Assembly: GCF_923077115.1 (NCBI RefSeq)
Contig: NZ_CAKLPX010000001.1
Location: 1,735,565-1,799,564 of the forward strand
Source of the DNA: Sinobacterium norvegicum
GTDB taxonomy: Bacteria; Pseudomonadota; Gammaproteobacteria; Pseudomonadales; Sinobacteriaceae
Direction: 5' to 3'
DNA length: 64,000 bases
Part shown: positions 1-7,893 of the stretch, piece after piece
Position numbering within the stretch: the first letter of the stretch is position 1
Layout of the letters: each line of letters begins with the position of its first letter
The notes under the pieces: model-generated
Told to the model about the DNA's origin: nothing
Seen by the model: the letters and a program-made list of their open reading frames with translations, nothing else
The model's database searches: none
Position numbers and translations under genes: made by a program

Positions 1-1
1 T

Positions 2-1021
2 ACGATTCGCACCATGGGCGACAAAGTCGCCGCGATCAAGGCGATGATTACCGCTGGCGTACCCACAGTCCCAGGCTCAAACGGCCCGTTGACTGACGAC
101 TCAGCTCGCTCGCTACGCATTGCCAATGAGATCGGCTTCCCGGTCATCATCAAGGCTGCTGCCGGTGGCGGTGGTCGTGGCATGCGCGTGGTTCACGATG
201 AAAACGAACTGCTCAACAGCATTCAGTTGACCAAGTCTGAGGCTCGCGTCGCCTTTGGCGATGACACGGTTTACCTGGAGAAATTCCTCGGCAACCCTCG
301 TCACGTTGAGATCCAGGTCTTAGCCGACGGCCAGGGCAACGCCATCCACCTGTTTGATCGCGACTGCTCACTGCAGCGTCGCCATCAGAAGGTATTAGAA
401 GAAGCACCGGCACCGGGCATCCCCGATGACATCCGTGAGAAAGTGGCCATGGATTGTGTGCAGGCCTGTATCGATATTGGCTACCGCGGCGCTGGCACCT
501 TCGAGTTCTTGTATGAGGACGGCGGCTTCTACTTCATCGAGATGAACACCCGTGTTCAGGTCGAGCACCCGGTGACAGAAATGATTACCGGCATCGACAT
601 CGTCAAGTGGCAGTTACGCATTGCCGCTGGAGAAAAGCTGACGGTCAAGCAGGAAGATATCAAAATCAACGGCCACTCTATCGAGTGTCGCATCAACGCT
701 GAAGACTCGAAAACCTTTATGCCCAGCCCCGGTAAGGTCACGCACTACCATGCCCCTGGCGGCAACGGTATCCGTGTCGACTCTCACCTGTACAGCGGCT
801 ACAGCGTGCCTCCGCACTATGATTCTTTGATTGCCAAAGTCATCAGTTACGGCAGCACCCGTGAAGAAGCGCTCAACCGTATGGACAACGCCCTCGACGA
901 GCTATTGATCGAAGGCATTCGCAGCAACGTTGCCCTGCAAAAAGAACTTGTTAACGACAAAGGTTTCCGCAAGGGTGGTGTTAATATTCACTATCTTGAG
1001 AAGAAACTCGGCCTGCAATAA
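2..1021 (+). CDS. accC: Biotin carboxylase subunit of acetyl-CoA carboxylase, 5' end missing
   Basis: AccC carboxylates the biotin of AccB using ATP and bicarbonate, the first half-reaction of acetyl-CoA carboxylase at the start of fatty acid synthesis. The frame is open to the window edge, and the first visible residues TIRTMGDK match the family at about residue 110, so roughly the first quarter of the ~449-residue protein lies outside the window. The internal ATG at 14 is not the start. Visible are the glycine-rich ATP-grasp loop ([12 protein letters not shown]), the ERDCS-type segment ([12 protein letters not shown]), the catalytic region [14 protein letters not shown], and the family C-terminus [10 protein letters not shown]. 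accB should lie just upstream. In Pseudomonas accBC also precede prmA, as here. Confidence 0.97.
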   Translation, partial: TIRTMGDKVAAIKAMITAGVPTVPGSNGPLTDDSARSLRIANEIGFPVIIKAAAGGGGRGMRVVHDENELLNSIQLTKSEARVAFGDDTVYLEKFLGNPRHVEIQVLADGQGNAIHLFDRDCSLQRRHQKVLEEAPAPGIPDDIREKVAMDCVQACIDIGYRGAGTFEFLYEDGGFYFIEMNTRVQVEHPVTEMITGIDIVKWQLRIAAGEKLTVKQEDIKINGHSIECRINAEDSKTFMPSPGKVTHYHAPGGNGIRVDSHLYSGYSVPPHYDSLIAKVISYGSTREEALNRMDNALDELLIEGIRSNVALQKELVNDKGFRKGGVNIHYLEKKLGLQ

Positions 1022-1029
1022 GCTCGAAC

Positions 1030-1078
1030 TTAGTGGCAGCATCCGTGACGGCAGCTACGCCGTCACCGCTGCCACTAA
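1030..1078 (+). terminator. Long two-tier hairpin after accC
   Basis: An 11-bp outer stem (1030-1040 with 1068-1078, core TAGTGGCAGC/GCTGCCACTA) encloses an 8-bp inner stem (GTGACGGC 1045-1052 with GCCGTCAC 1059-1066) and a six-base loop. It starts 8 bases after the accC stop. No T-run follows, so it is not a textbook intrinsic terminator. It may stop transcription with Rho or protect the 3' end of the accBC message. Confidence 0.55.
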
Positions 1079-1202
1079 TGCCCCGCCCTGCGCCACCGCG
1101 CAACTCTGCACTGATTATTGACCAGCCTTGACATCGTTTACTTGCCTTTTATCCGCCGCACTATAGAATCGCTGCTCAGCTTACCCCACAGGATTAACGA
1201 CC

Positions 1203-2099
1203 ATGCCATGGATTCAAATCAATTTTGATACCAACCCCGATGACGCTCCGGGATTAGAAGACGCCTTGTTAGAGGCCGGCAGCGTGGCGGTGACCCTGCA
1301 GGATAATGCCGACCAACCCCTGTTTGAACCGGCTATTGGCGAGACGCCGCTGTGGTCACACACCCGCGTCACCGCGCTGTTTGACGCCGAGGTTGACCTA
1401 AGTATGGCACTGCGCATGATCGCCGCCTGCTACCAGCAAGATCTGCCACCGCACCGCAGTGAAATCCTCGAAGACAAGGACTGGGAGCGCGAGTGGATCA
1501 AGAACTACAAGCCGATGAAGTTTGGCCAGCGCCTGTGGATCTGCCCAAGCTGGATGGCCCCGCCAGAGCCGGATGCGGTGAATATTTTACTCGATCCCGG
1601 CCTCGCCTTTGGCACGGGTACTCACCCGACAACGGCACAGTGCTTAGAGTGGTTAGATAGCGCCGATGTCGCCGGTAAAACCGTCGTCGACTACGGCTGC
1701 GGCTCTGGTATCTTGGCCATCGCGGCACTGCTGCTGGGCGCCGAGAAAGTCATCGGCACCGACATCGATCCGCAGGCACTGGTTGCCAGTCGCGACAATG
1801 CCCAGCGTAACGGTATTGCCGACGAGCGCTTCGAACTCTACTACCCTGAGCAAATGAATGAAAAATACCCCGAGCTGAAGGCTGACATCGTATTGGCCAA
1901 TATTCTCGCAGGCCCTCTGGTCGAGCTATCCGACACCTTAACAGGTCTGGCTAAACCCGGTGCAGATGTTGTACTCTCAGGTATATTGGATGTACAAGCC
2001 GAGGCAATTCGCCAGTGTTATAGTCAACAATGTGACGTCCGACAAATAGTCAATCAAGAAGAATGGATTCGTGTAGACGCTGTTAAGTCTGCACAGTAG
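1203..2099 (+). CDS. prmA: Ribosomal protein L11 methyltransferase
   Basis: PrmA methylates the N-terminal alpha-amine and lysine side chains of ribosomal protein L11 with S-adenosylmethionine in the cytoplasm. The protein is 298 residues, the usual length. It has an N-terminal L11-recognition domain (about 1-55), the segment DPGLAFGTGTHPTT (131-144), SAM motif I VVDYGCGSG (161-169), the acidic ribose-binding GTDID (about 185-189) and the NILAGPL motif (N233). The ATG at 1203 has AGGA eight bases upstream. The gap from accC holds the hairpin at 1030-1078, so prmA probably has its own promoter. A TTGACA hexamer lies at 1128-1133, but I could not pair it convincingly with a -10. The zinc-ribbon gene follows after 41 bases. 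Confidence 0.97.
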   Translation: MPWIQINFDTNPDDAPGLEDALLEAGSVAVTLQDNADQPLFEPAIGETPLWSHTRVTALFDAEVDLSMALRMIAACYQQDLPPHRSEILEDKDWEREWIKNYKPMKFGQRLWICPSWMAPPEPDAVNILLDPGLAFGTGTHPTTAQCLEWLDSADVAGKTVVDYGCGSGILAIAALLLGAEKVIGTDIDPQALVASRDNAQRNGIADERFELYYPEQMNEKYPELKADIVLANILAGPLVELSDTLTGLAKPGADVVLSGILDVQAEAIRQCYSQQCDVRQIVNQEEWIRVDAVKSAQ

Positions 2100-2140
2100 T
2101 ATCGCAACAACAACAATTTTAGTAGGACGATACCGTCATT

Positions 2141-3277
2141 ATGGAGCCAAAAGTTACTCGCTGCCCTAACTGCCAAACCGCATTTAGGGTAACAGAACAT
2201 CAGCTAACGCTTGCCGCTGGCAGTGTGCGCTGTGGCTCCTGCCTCAACGTCTTTGCCGCCGCCGATCACTGGGACGACAACGACGATGATACAAATATTA
2301 CCGACGACAGCCCCTCGCTGCCCCCAACTCTTGCCGAAGACCCGCTGTTTAATTTCAGTCTCGGCAACGATGACAGCCAGCACGACAACTCGACCACCGG
2401 CAACAGCTCGAGCAACAGCGCACTCAGCGATAGCTTTATCAACCTTGAGGCCCTCGATGAGCCGCAGGGCTTCAGCGATGTCGATGTCTTCAGCAACAAT
2501 GAAGACAGCGACGATGACGAGGATGATGAATCGTGGGCTCGGGCGCTGCTTGAGGAAATCGAACAGTCCAGCCCAGAAGAACTGTACCAACCCACGAACA
2601 CCCCAGACGAAACCGACAGCGACCACGCACAGCCCTCGGTCGATCACAGTCCCGCCGATGAGGTGGACGAGCAGCCAGCTGCCAGCCCTCATCAAGCCGA
2701 CAGTTTCAGCGCAGACTCACCGATTGCCGACCGCGCCGCTCTGGTCAATGCCATTGAATCTGAGCCGGTCGAGCTACACCATCACCACAATCACAGTAAA
2801 CAATGGCTATGGTCAGCCCTCAGCGTCTTAATGCTGGTCATTCTGCTCGCCCAGTACGCCTGGTTCAATATCAACAGCCTGAGCCGTGAAAGCACACTCC
2901 GCCCGTGGTACCAAAAAGTCTGCGAGCATATCGGCTGCCAATTACCGCCACTTTATGACATCAGCAAAATCAGCAGCCGCAACATTATCGTCCGGCCTAA
3001 TACCGACAACGACCAACTGCTCAATGTCGACATGATTATTATCAATAACGCCAATTTCGACCAGCCCTACCCGAAGATTCGGGTGACCTTTAGTGATGTC
3101 AATAATACCGTGATCAGCTCCCGCGGCTTTACCAAGGATGAATATTTGCACGGCGAGCTGAGTGGCAGCAAGCAAATGCCTAAGCAGCGACAAATACATG
3201 TGCCGCTGCTATTGGTCAGCCCCGGTGACAACGCCATCAACTATAAGATTACTTTCGAAGCGGACGAAAAAAAATAA
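2141..3277 (+). CDS. MJ0042-type zinc-ribbon / DUF3426 membrane protein
   Basis: This is a 378-residue protein of unknown function, a recurrent neighbour of prmA and dusB in pseudomonads and relatives. The N-terminal zinc ribbon has Cys8, Cys11, Cys31 and Cys34 (CPNCQTAF and CGSC). A long low-complexity acidic linker follows (about 41-200), including a run of 9 acidic residues out of 10 at 121-130. A histidine cluster (His213-216 and His218) sits immediately before a single membrane segment (about 222-242). The DUF3426 domain occupies the rest and, if the zinc ribbon is cytoplasmic, would be periplasmic. There is no signal peptide, fitting an N-in type II topology. Function is not known; a role in sensing or envelope-ribosome coupling would be speculation. 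Confidence 0.85.
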   Translation: MEPKVTRCPNCQTAFRVTEHQLTLAAGSVRCGSCLNVFAAADHWDDNDDDTNITDDSPSLPPTLAEDPLFNFSLGNDDSQHDNSTTGNSSSNSALSDSFINLEALDEPQGFSDVDVFSNNEDSDDDEDDESWARALLEEIEQSSPEELYQPTNTPDETDSDHAQPSVDHSPADEVDEQPAASPHQADSFSADSPIADRAALVNAIESEPVELHHHHNHSKQWLWSALSVLMLVILLAQYAWFNINSLSRESTLRPWYQKVCEHIGCQLPPLYDISKISSRNIIVRPNTDNDQLLNVDMIIINNANFDQPYPKIRVTFSDVNNTVISSRGFTKDEYLHGELSGSKQMPKQRQIHVPLLLVSPGDNAINYKITFEADEKK

Positions 3278-3335
3278 TCAAGCCCTAAAGAGAAAAAATC
3301 GAACAAAAAAACAGCAGTTTTTCCGCCCTTCTCTC

Positions 3336-3364
3336 TTTCCCCGCCTCGCTAGAATCTGTATTAT
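3336..3364 (+). promoter_or_regulatory. Candidate dusB-fis promoter with GC-rich discriminator
   Basis: A -10-like TATTAT at 3359-3364 is followed at once by a GC-rich stretch (AGCGCCCC) before the expected start near 3371. A weak -35 (TTTCCC, 3336-3341) lies 17 bases upstream. A weak -35 with a GC-rich discriminator is the hallmark of stringently controlled promoters such as that of E. coli dusB-fis. A small A-rich/T-rich hairpin (3307-3322) just upstream may end transcription of the preceding gene. This is inferred from base pattern only. Confidence 0.4.
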
Positions 3365-3468
3365 AGCGCCCCTCAAAACGGCTCTACTCGACCGATTTCA
3401 ACGCTATTGTGCGTCGACCTGTTTTCGTCGTCGCCGTTATTTATCCACAGCTTAAAAGGTATCACCCG

Positions 3469-4455
3469 TTGGTCCAGATTGGCGCTTACAAGATAGAGGG
3501 AAAAGCGGTGCTTGCACCGATGGCCGGTGTTACCGACCGTCCTTTCCGTCAGCTTTGCAAGCAGTTCGGCGCCGCTCTTGTGGTCTCCGAGATGGTGACC
3601 AGCGATACCCGCCTGTGGAACACTCGCAAATCCAAGCTCCGTCTCGACCACCGTGGCGAAGTAGCCCCCCGCGCGGTACAAATTGCCGGTGGTGACGCCG
3701 AGATGATGGCTGAGGCGACTCGCCAGAACGTCGCTCTTGGTGCCCAGATCATCGATATCAATATGGGCTGTCCGGCGAAAAAAGTGTGTAAAAAAGCCGC
3801 CGGCTCAGCCCTGCTCAAAGACCAACAATTGGTACAGGATATTCTCGAGGCCGCTGTCGACGCTGCTGGCGACACCCCAGTGACGCTCAAAATTAGAACC
3901 GGCTGGTCACCGGATCAGCGCAACGGCGTCACTATTGCCCGTATCGCCGAAGATGCCGGCATCCGTTCATTGGCCGTCCATGGCCGTACCCGAGCCGATG
4001 CTTACAAGGGCGAGGCCGAATACGACACCATTGCCGCAATCAAGGCCGCCGTCGATATTCCGGTCTTTGCCAATGGGGATATTAACAGCCCAGAGAAAGC
4101 CGCCGCCGTGCTTGACTACACTCAGGCTGACGGCGTCATGATCGGCCGCGCCGCCCAGGGAAAGCCCTGGCTATTTGACCAAATCAATCATTTCCTCAGT
4201 ACTGGCCAATACCTGCCGGCACCGAGCAACCACGAAATTCATCATGTTATGAATTCCCATCTCGCTGAGCTTTATGGCTTTTATGGCGAGTTTATGGGGG
4301 TACGTATCGCCCGCAAACACGTGGGTTGGTATTTGCAAGAACATCACATCAACCGTCAACTCAAGCAACAATTTAACCGCCTTGAGAGTGCCAGCGAACA
4401 ACAATTTTGGCTGACCAAACTTTTTGACGACTTTCCCAAGGAGCACCACCCATGA
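3469..4455 (+). CDS. dusB: tRNA-dihydrouridine synthase B
   Basis: DusB is an FMN- and NADPH-dependent enzyme that reduces specific uridines in the tRNA D-loop to dihydrouridine. The open frame reaches back to a GTG at 3409, but homology to known DusB begins at [25 protein letters not shown] at 3469 has AAAAGGT (3454-3460) at good spacing, so a 328-residue product starting at this TTG is preferred. Signatures are [12 protein letters not shown], the active-site [19 protein letters not shown] (catalytic Cys), the TLKIRTGW strand and the FMN phosphate site [18 protein letters not shown]. The stop overlaps the fis start by four bases (ATGA), the conserved dusB-fis arrangement. Confidence 0.95.
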   Translation: MVQIGAYKIEGKAVLAPMAGVTDRPFRQLCKQFGAALVVSEMVTSDTRLWNTRKSKLRLDHRGEVAPRAVQIAGGDAEMMAEATRQNVALGAQIIDINMGCPAKKVCKKAAGSALLKDQQLVQDILEAAVDAAGDTPVTLKIRTGWSPDQRNGVTIARIAEDAGIRSLAVHGRTRADAYKGEAEYDTIAAIKAAVDIPVFANGDINSPEKAAAVLDYTQADGVMIGRAAQGKPWLFDQINHFLSTGQYLPAPSNHEIHHVMNSHLAELYGFYGEFMGVRIARKHVGWYLQEHHINRQLKQQFNRLESASEQQFWLTKLFDDFPKEHHP

Positions 4456-4760
4456 ACGATTCTGCAGCCGTGGCAATCAACACCGAAGACCGCGAATTAA
4501 AGAGCAACTTTACCCAGGCCCCTGTGGCCTCTGCCCAAACACTGCGCGACAGTGTTGAGACTGCGCTTAACAACTACTTTTCGCATCTAGACGGCCAGCC
4601 AGTCACAGAGGTGTACGACATGGTACTCGCAGAGGTTGAAGCACCGTTGCTTGAGCGTGTGATGCAATACACCCGCAACAACCAAACCAAGGCCTCCATC
4701 ATTCTTGGCTTGAACCGCGGCACGCTGCGCAAGAAGCTCAAGCAGTACGACCTGCTGTAA
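4452..4760 (+). CDS. fis: Nucleoid protein Fis
   Basis: Fis is a small homodimeric DNA-bending protein that shapes the nucleoid, activates rRNA promoters and assists site-specific recombination. The product is 102 residues against about 98 in E. coli. The C-terminal Fis helix-turn-helix (about 75-100) is strongly conserved, ending [24 protein letters not shown]. The N-terminal region is more variable, as is normal. Translation is coupled to dusB by an ATGA overlap, and a strong intrinsic terminator follows directly. Expression is probably driven by the promoter upstream of dusB and linked to growth rate. Confidence 0.97.
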   Translation: MNDSAAVAINTEDRELKSNFTQAPVASAQTLRDSVETALNNYFSHLDGQPVTEVYDMVLAEVEAPLLERVMQYTRNNQTKASIILGLNRGTLRKKLKQYDLL

Positions 4761-4768
4761 CGAATCTG

Positions 4769-4796
4769 AAAAGGTGAGCTTAGGCTCGCCTTTTTT
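4769..4796 (+). terminator. Rho-independent terminator of dusB-fis
   Basis: A 9-bp stem AAGGTGAGC (4771-4779) with GCTCGCCTT (4784-4792), containing one G-T pair, closes a TTAG loop and runs into six T residues (4791-4796). It starts about ten bases after the fis stop and ends the operon ahead of purH. Confidence 0.9.
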
Positions 4797-4839
4797 ATAA
4801 TCACCCTAAACCCATTTATCCATCATCTAGAGACTATCA

Positions 4840-6408
4840 ATGAGCGATTTACATCCCGTTAAAAGAGCCTTAATAAGCGTCTCCGACAAGAGCGGCATTG
4901 TTGAATTTGCCCGTGAGCTTATCGCTCAAGGCGTTGAAATTTTGTCCACCGGCGGCACCTATAAACTACTGAAAGACAACGACCTCAGCGTTGTCGAAGT
5001 TTCTGAGTACACCGGTTTCCCTGAAATGATGGATGGCCGCGTCAAAACCCTTCACCCGAAGGTGCACGGCGGCATCTTGGGTCGTCGCGGCACCGACGAG
5101 GCAATTATGACCGAGCACGGTATCGATGCCATCGACATGGTCGTGGTTAATCTCTACCCCTTCTCTGCCACCGTTGCCAACCCGGATTGTAGCCTCGAAG
5201 ACGCTATCGAGAACATCGATATTGGTGGCCCAACCATGGTTCGCGCGGCGGCTAAGAACCACGCCCACGTCAATATCGTGGTCAACGCCTCGGACTATCA
5301 GGCGATTATTGCCGAAATGGCCGCCAACAATGCCAGCACCACCCTGGCCACTCGCTTCGATCTAGCCATCAAAGCCTATGAGCACACCGCCGCTTATGAC
5401 GGCGCCATTGCCAACTACTTTGGTACCAAGGTTCCCGGCGGCAGCGAAAACTTTCCGCGCACCTTTAACACCCAGTTTGTTAAGGCTCAGGAGTTGCGTT
5501 ACGGCGAAAACCCACACCAGAACTCAGCCTTTTACGTCGAGGCCGACCAACAGGAGGCGTCGATCTCTACCGCTCAGCAGTTACAAGGCAAGGCGCTGTC
5601 GTACAACAACATTGCCGACACCGATGCCGCTCTCGAGTGTGTTAAAAACTTTACCGCACCGGCCTGTGTCATCGTCAAACACGCCAACCCCTGTGGCGTT
5701 GCCGTTGCCGACAATATCCTCGATGCTTACAACCTCGCCTTTGCCACCGACACCGAGTCAGCCTTTGGCGGCATCATCGCCTTCAACCGTGCCCTCGATG
5801 TCAATACCGCTCAGGCCATTGTCGACCGTCAGTTTGTCGAGGTCATCATTGCCCCCAGCATCGAAGACGGTGTCAGCGACATCATCGCCGCCAAGAAAAA
5901 CGTCCGTCTCCTCGAATGCGGCCAGTGGCAGCAAGCCGGTCACGCCTTCGACTACAAGCGCGTCAACGGTGGTCTGTTGGTTCAGGACCGTGATCAAGGC
6001 ATGGTACTCGGCGCCGATCTCAAGGTTGTCAGCCAACGTCAGCCCAGTGAAGAAGAGATCCGCGATCTATTATTCGCCTGGAAAGTCGCCAAGTTTGTTA
6101 AGTCTAACGCCATCGTCTTCGCCAAGAACGGCCAAACCGTTGGCGTTGGTGCCGGTCAGATGAGCCGCATCAACTCTGCCCGCATCGCCGCCATCAAGGC
6201 CGAGCATGCAGGCTTGGAAGTAGCCGGTTCGGTGATGGCATCAGACGCCTTCTTCCCCTTCCGTGATGGTATCGATAACGCCGCCCAATCGGGCATCAGC
6301 TGTGTTATCCAGCCCGGCGGTTCGATGCGTGACGAGGAAGTCATCGCCGCCGCAGATGAGGCTGGCATGGCCATGGTCTTTACCGGCATGCGCCACTTCC
6401 GCCACTAA
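4840..6408 (+). CDS. purH: Bifunctional AICAR formyltransferase / IMP cyclohydrolase
   Basis: PurH catalyses the last two steps of de novo purine synthesis, transferring a formyl group to AICAR from 10-formyltetrahydrofolate and closing the ring to IMP. The 522-residue length is standard. The N-terminal MGS-like cyclohydrolase domain (about 1-150) carries [17 protein letters not shown] and [14 protein letters not shown]. The formyltransferase part carries LRYGENPHQ and the catalytic pair Lys280-His281 in IVKHANPCG, and it ends in the conserved [10 protein letters not shown]. The gene order purH-purD matches E. coli and Pseudomonas, but here a 122-base gap with a strong hairpin separates them, so partial termination or processing is possible. 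Confidence 0.98.
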   Translation: MSDLHPVKRALISVSDKSGIVEFARELIAQGVEILSTGGTYKLLKDNDLSVVEVSEYTGFPEMMDGRVKTLHPKVHGGILGRRGTDEAIMTEHGIDAIDMVVVNLYPFSATVANPDCSLEDAIENIDIGGPTMVRAAAKNHAHVNIVVNASDYQAIIAEMAANNASTTLATRFDLAIKAYEHTAAYDGAIANYFGTKVPGGSENFPRTFNTQFVKAQELRYGENPHQNSAFYVEADQQEASISTAQQLQGKALSYNNIADTDAALECVKNFTAPACVIVKHANPCGVAVADNILDAYNLAFATDTESAFGGIIAFNRALDVNTAQAIVDRQFVEVIIAPSIEDGVSDIIAAKKNVRLLECGQWQQAGHAFDYKRVNGGLLVQDRDQGMVLGADLKVVSQRQPSEEEIRDLLFAWKVAKFVKSNAIVFAKNGQTVGVGAGQMSRINSARIAAIKAEHAGLEVAGSVMASDAFFPFRDGIDNAAQSGISCVIQPGGSMRDEEVIAAADEAGMAMVFTGMRHFRH

Positions 6409-6421
6409 GCTGTAGCGACAA

Positions 6422-6445
6422 TCGGCCTGCCCATTGGCAGGCCGA
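6422..6445 (+). terminator. Strong hairpin between purH and purD
   Basis: A perfect 10-bp stem, TCGGCCTGCC (6422-6431) with GGCAGGCCGA (6436-6445), closes a CATT loop 13 bases after the purH stop. No T-run follows. A second, small palindrome TAGCCC-G-GGGCTA lies at 6478-6490, ahead of purD. The hairpin may reduce purD read-through or stabilise the purH message; the palindrome could be an operator. Confidence 0.5.
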
Positions 6446-6530
6446 CTCTGTTGCGCAACTTCGCCATCGCTTTGTTTTAGCCCGGGGCTATTTTAGCCGC
6501 ACTGGGCATCACCAATTTTGGAGTAGGGTA

Positions 6531-7820
6531 ATGAATGTATTAATTATCGGTAGCGGCGGACGGGAACACGCTCTCGCTTGGAAGGCTGCTCAGTCAGCAG
6601 CGGTCGACACCGTTTTTATCGCCCCCGGCAACGCTGGCAGCATCGGCGAAAATAAATTAAAAAATATTGCCATCGATGCGATGGACTTTGTCGCCCTGGC
6701 AGATTTTGCCGAGTCGAATAATGTTGGCCTTACCATTGTTGGCCCCGAAGCACCGCTTGTTGAAGGTGTGGTCGATTATTTCCAAAGCCGCCAACTGCGA
6801 TGCTTTGGTCCCAGCAAAGGTGCCGCACAGCTCGAGGGTTCTAAAGCTTTCACCAAAGATTTCTTAGCCCGCCACAATATCCCCACCGGCTATTATCAAA
6901 ACTTCACCGATGTTGATCAGGCTCTGGCCTACATTCAACAACAGGGCGCACCGATTGTTGTCAAAGCCGATGGCTTAGCCGCCGGCAAGGGCGTCATCGT
7001 TGCCGAGACTGTCGCCCAGGCTGAGGAAGCCGTGCGTGACATGCTCTCTGGCAATGCCTTTGGTGAAGCCGGTTGTCGTGTCGTCATCGAGGAGTTTCTC
7101 GGCGGCGAAGAGGCGAGTTTCATCGTCGTTGTCGACGGCAAAAATGCCGTTGCCATGGCCACCAGCCAAGATCACAAACGCGTTGGCGAAGGCGATACTG
7201 GCCCTAATACCGGCGGCATGGGTGCATATTCACCCGCTCCTGTGGTCACCGATGAGATTCATCAGCGTGTGATGCAAGAAGTGATATACCCCACGGTCGA
7301 GGGTATGGCTGCTGAGGGCAATGACTACACTGGGTTTCTCTATGCCGGCTTAATGATTGATGCCGATGGCACACCCAAGGTTATCGAATATAACTGCCGC
7401 TTTGGCGACCCTGAAACTCAGCCAATTATGATGCGCCTGCAATCCGACCTGGTTGAACTGTGTAATGCCGCCCTCGACAAGACCCTGGATAAGGTCACTA
7501 CAGCCTGGGACCCACGTCCTGCCGTTGGCGTGGTATTAGCAGCGGGAGGATACCCTGGCGACTACACTAAAGGCGATGTTATCAGCGGCTTGAATAACAG
7601 CAGCAGCGCCGACCAAAAAGTCTTCCATGCCGGCACTGCACAGCAGGGCGACAACATCGTGACCAACGGCGGCCGCATTCTATGTGCCACCGCTCTGGGC
7701 AATTCTGTCACCGAGGCGCAACAGTCAGCCTACCAGTTGACCGCACAAATCGACTGGCAGGGCGTGTACTACCGCAACGATATCGGTTATCGTGCGATAG
7801 CGCGCGAACAAAAAAAATAA
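6531..7820 (+). CDS. purD: Phosphoribosylamine-glycine ligase (GAR synthetase)
   Basis: PurD joins glycine to phosphoribosylamine with ATP, the second step of purine synthesis. The product is 429 residues, the normal size. It opens with MNVLIIGSGGREHALAWK, followed by the N-domain GPEAPLVEGV, the ATP-grasp segment PIVVKADGLAAGKGVIVA, the GPNTGGMGAYSPAP loop and the metal-binding EYNCRFGDPETQ. The ATG at 6531 has a good ribosome site (GGAG and AGGG just upstream). A hairpin follows the stop before the sensor-kinase gene. Confidence 0.98.
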   Translation: MNVLIIGSGGREHALAWKAAQSAAVDTVFIAPGNAGSIGENKLKNIAIDAMDFVALADFAESNNVGLTIVGPEAPLVEGVVDYFQSRQLRCFGPSKGAAQLEGSKAFTKDFLARHNIPTGYYQNFTDVDQALAYIQQQGAPIVVKADGLAAGKGVIVAETVAQAEEAVRDMLSGNAFGEAGCRVVIEEFLGGEEASFIVVVDGKNAVAMATSQDHKRVGEGDTGPNTGGMGAYSPAPVVTDEIHQRVMQEVIYPTVEGMAAEGNDYTGFLYAGLMIDADGTPKVIEYNCRFGDPETQPIMMRLQSDLVELCNAALDKTLDKVTTAWDPRPAVGVVLAAGGYPGDYTKGDVISGLNNSSSADQKVFHAGTAQQGDNIVTNGGRILCATALGNSVTEAQQSAYQLTAQIDWQGVYYRNDIGYRAIAREQKK

Positions 7821-7830
7821 CCCAGTAGTT

Positions 7831-7859
7831 TAGCGGGGGCTGCAATACCAGCCCCTTGC
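7831..7859 (+). terminator. Hairpin after purD
   Basis: GGGGCTG (7835-7841) pairs with CAGCCCC (7848-7854) around a six-base loop, extendable by AGC/GCT (7831-7833 with 7857-7859) across a small bulge. Only a short T-rich stretch (ATTTT) follows. It is a likely terminator or attenuating hairpin between purD and the next gene. Confidence 0.55.
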
Positions 7860-7893
7860 TGATTTTCGAGCTACTGAACTCAGGAGAATTCAG

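Noticed and set aside
2204..2695. Long minus-strand ORF (163 codons) opposite the zinc-ribbon gene
   Set aside because: It lies opposite a repetitive acidic linker with GAC/GAT-rich codons, which read as Val/Ile-rich frames on the other strand. No ribosome site or family resemblance; a shadow ORF.
3441..3449. Exact DnaA box TTATCCACA before dusB, with a second at 12000-12008 before crp
   Set aside because: About 0.5 exact matches are expected by chance over both strands of 64 kb, and single isolated boxes do not indicate an origin. No box cluster, AT-rich unwinding element or dnaA gene is nearby.
5378..6163. 261-codon plus-strand ORF inside purH
   Set aside because: It is in another frame of a fully intact purH, is rich in Ser/Pro/Thr as expected from GCC-type codons, and has no domain character.
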